From Ichthyophthirius multifiliis (Eukaryota; Ciliophora; Oligohymenophorea; Hymenostomatida), in the NCBI RefSeq assembly GCF_000220395.1, contig NW_004086136.1, positions 1 to 64,000 of the forward strand: a stretch of DNA of 64,000 nucleotides. The letters are read 5' to 3'. Made by a program: the position numbers and the translations under genes. Of this stretch, positions 62,201-64,000 are shown piece by piece. Under the pieces are notes generated by a model that was given only the letters and a program-made list of their open reading frames with translations, had not been told where the DNA came from and searched no databases. How positions within the stretch are numbered: the stretch's first letter is position 1; the number at the start of each line of letters is the position of its first letter.

Positions 62201-64000
62201 ACACTAAAAGATACTAAACATCCGCCCATATTCGTATCCATATAGAATAAAGATAAGTTGACGGCACATATTATCGTAAAAATAAAAAAATAAAAAAAGT
62301 TAATTTAAATAAACAAAAATAGCAATTAATAGATAATGGAGATATAATATAATCCCATAATTCATAGACGAAAATACTCCAATAAGTTTATCTACAGCAA
62401 CATTCAAAATCAGCCACTACGATACTCGAACAAACTTCCCACTTCGAAATGTCACATATGAAATAAATAGCCTCACCAGTCAATTATCGAATTCAAGAAC
62501 TGCTATTGTAGTATAATACTCAGAACCTTACGAATTAGTCTCAAAAGGAGATTGTATATAACATAATAAAGACCTACCTTCAGTGCCACATGGACCAGTA
62601 GCATGTGCATTTATAAAATAAAGTAAATGGGTAGTTTTATCAAACAACTTAGTAATAAATCCTCCTGAAAAATATTTAGTGATTGAATGGGAGCCTACTA
62701 GCCGTATGAATCCTCCATATACATTCGATTATATATAGAAAAATTCTCCTTTGAATGCATGGGTTTATAGTAATAAAAGAGTCATAATGCGCCGTATCTA
62801 AGATTTAATATCTCCAGTTTAATAAAAATGCTTAGTTTTAATGGAAACTACAGCTGCAGATAATCCCCAAAACAGAGAAGTTACATATAGAATAGGCGTA
62901 TATTTACAAACATTATCTTCATTTATGTAAACAATAGAGTTAGTCGCCCCTAAAGAATTCCAAAACATTAGAAGATGTAGAATTAAAAAAGGATTAGTTT
63001 TAAATAATGTAAACGATTTGAATGATAATATAAAATGTACAATCATTTACTAAACGACTTGGCTAATTAAAATAACTAATTTCAAATTCAAAAATATAAA
63101 CGATGATGGACTGCTAGTACTCGAGTTATTAATTATGAACCCATATATATCTGGATGGACAAATTAATGGAAATGCAAAACTTATGCAATGGACGAATAA
63201 AAAATTCATGATTTAAATTATTAAGCTGAAGGAAGTACATGGGTAGGTGATTTTGTACCTTTCCCGAACTTATTTAGAGTCTATAGAAATACTGTTAGTT
63301 TTTAAGATAGGAGAGCTTCAACTAATGATTATGCAGAAGTACATATGAGAATTATTCCTAAAAAAACTCACCCACAAACAGATGATTCGAACAAAACTTA
63401 AATTGAAATTTGGATGCCTATAGAGTTCGATATTCCAAACGGAGGATAAAGAGTTTGCGAAGTTACACATAAATATCATGATGATACAAGTGGCTAATAT
63501 TGTGAAATCACTTCTGATAGAAAAATATTTGTTAATACAAATAGATATTAAGGTCTTATGGATAAATGTGGATTAGTTTCAGCTACTACAATAAGTATTT
63601 TATTTTTATAAAATATATATAAATATTAAAAAAAAAAATAGACAGTATAAATAATTAAAATGGTGTAAAATTGCCTTCAGTTGCAGGAAATAATAACTTC
63701 CAAGTATTCATAACGTCTGAATAAAACGGAAAAGTGACAAAAGAATATTCCGATTTAGGTGCAACCACAAAACCCTAATAACTAAGTACATCTTCAACAG
63801 GAGATTAGTTTAATATTTCTGTACAAGAACAAGAAACTTAAGAAAAACAAAGAGTAATTATAAAATTTAAATCTCCAATAATAATTCCCCCAGCTTATGA
63901 TACATCAGCAAATATTTCTGATGTAAATTTGAATAATCCAATAAGTTATTTAGACATTTAATTTAATACAAGAGATGATATTAATAACATATTTTGGACT
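47264..64000 (+). CDS. Giant secreted repeat protein (3' end beyond window)
   Basis: ATG 47264 begins exon 1 (to 47321) encoding MIFLKQILKLIIIHIYAHA, a signal peptide. Intron 47322-47370 leads into TVLPDAANPIELERTN. From there the frame runs to the window end through short introns, e.g. 47479-47528, 48564-48618, 50408-50459, 50788-50845, 51908-51952, 54404-54458, and others near 53170, 55110, 61570, 62275 and 63600. More than 5,000 residues are encoded. The protein is built from degenerate beta-strand units whose core is a run of alternating hydrophobics ending in FP, often followed by a Cys: GKIRITFPTQYDF, GSIKIKFPTLA, SIILKFPYHRW, KIYIQLPTDF, YIIIEFPTYAY, FIDIKFPTGYV, RIVIKFPIGF, AIWITFPSQF. 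No catalytic domain or membrane helix is seen. A frame break lies at the A-run near 52600. Probably a surface or matrix protein; function unknown. Confidence 0.75.

Noticed and set aside
1-64000. CRISPR arrays, bacterial operons, ribosome binding sites, insertion sequences, telomere repeats
   Set aside because: None seen. The short repeats are microsatellites or homopolymers, genes contain spliceosomal introns, and no G4T2-type telomere tract occurs at either edge.
1-64000. TGA read as tryptophan or cysteine throughout
   Set aside because: Conserved genes (SF3B2, CNG channel, J-protein, Beclin, SLU7) end at TGA exactly where the family ends, and Trp/Cys positions use TGG/TGT/TGC. Only the damaged genes have internal TGA.

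Overview
The window reads as macronuclear DNA of an oligohymenophorean ciliate. Base composition is extremely A+T-rich. Conserved genes only make sense when TAA and TAG are read as glutamine and TGA is the sole stop. Introns are very short (mostly 38-75 nt, GT...AG) and almost pure A+T, as are the spacers between genes. This resembles Ichthyophthirius or a close Tetrahymena relative; species assignment is inference. With standard stop codons almost every gene is invisible, so open frames were followed here by hand with the ciliate code and short introns.

Layout. 1-4347: a tandem segmental duplication carrying a purple-acid-phosphatase-like gene and the splicing factor gene SF3B2; each copy has kept a different member intact. 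4506-9429: a broken OTUB-type deubiquitinase, a glutamine/asparagine-rich coiled-coil protein, and proteasome lid subunit Rpn9. 11250-17949: a PEX11-like peroxin, a small acidic protein, a decayed AGC kinase, a cyclic-nucleotide-gated K+ channel with an extra zinc knuckle, and a membrane J-protein. 18465-21317: an adenylate-kinase-7-like ciliary protein whose ATP-binding loop is lost. 23680-29810: several small coiled-coil or Q-rich genes, a PRCC-like gene, a possible ciliary protein and splicing factor SLU7. 30418-33573: an unrecognised 880-residue protein in 11 exons that is fully in frame.

36665-46996: a p24 cargo receptor with an unusual Asn/Thr repeat, a decayed casein-kinase-1 gene, tRNA-Asn(GTT), then an autophagy pair (an ULK/ATG1-like kinase and a Beclin/ATG6 gene, head-to-head with about 100 bp between start codons), two protein methyltransferase genes in tandem (METTL13/EFM4-like and NTMT1-like), and an unrecognised single-exon gene. 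47264-64000: one enormous secreted protein with an N-terminal signal peptide and many degenerate beta-strand repeats; it runs off the window end and already exceeds 5,000 codons.

Themes. Housekeeping functions (spliceosome, proteasome, peroxisome, secretory traffic, autophagy, protein methylation) are interspersed with ciliary and signalling genes and with at least four decayed gene copies. Several conserved genes also carry one-base frame breaks inside homopolymer runs; these may be sequencing errors and not real mutations. Coordinates of gene ends are firm where a start ATG and an in-frame TGA are quoted, and approximate where stated.
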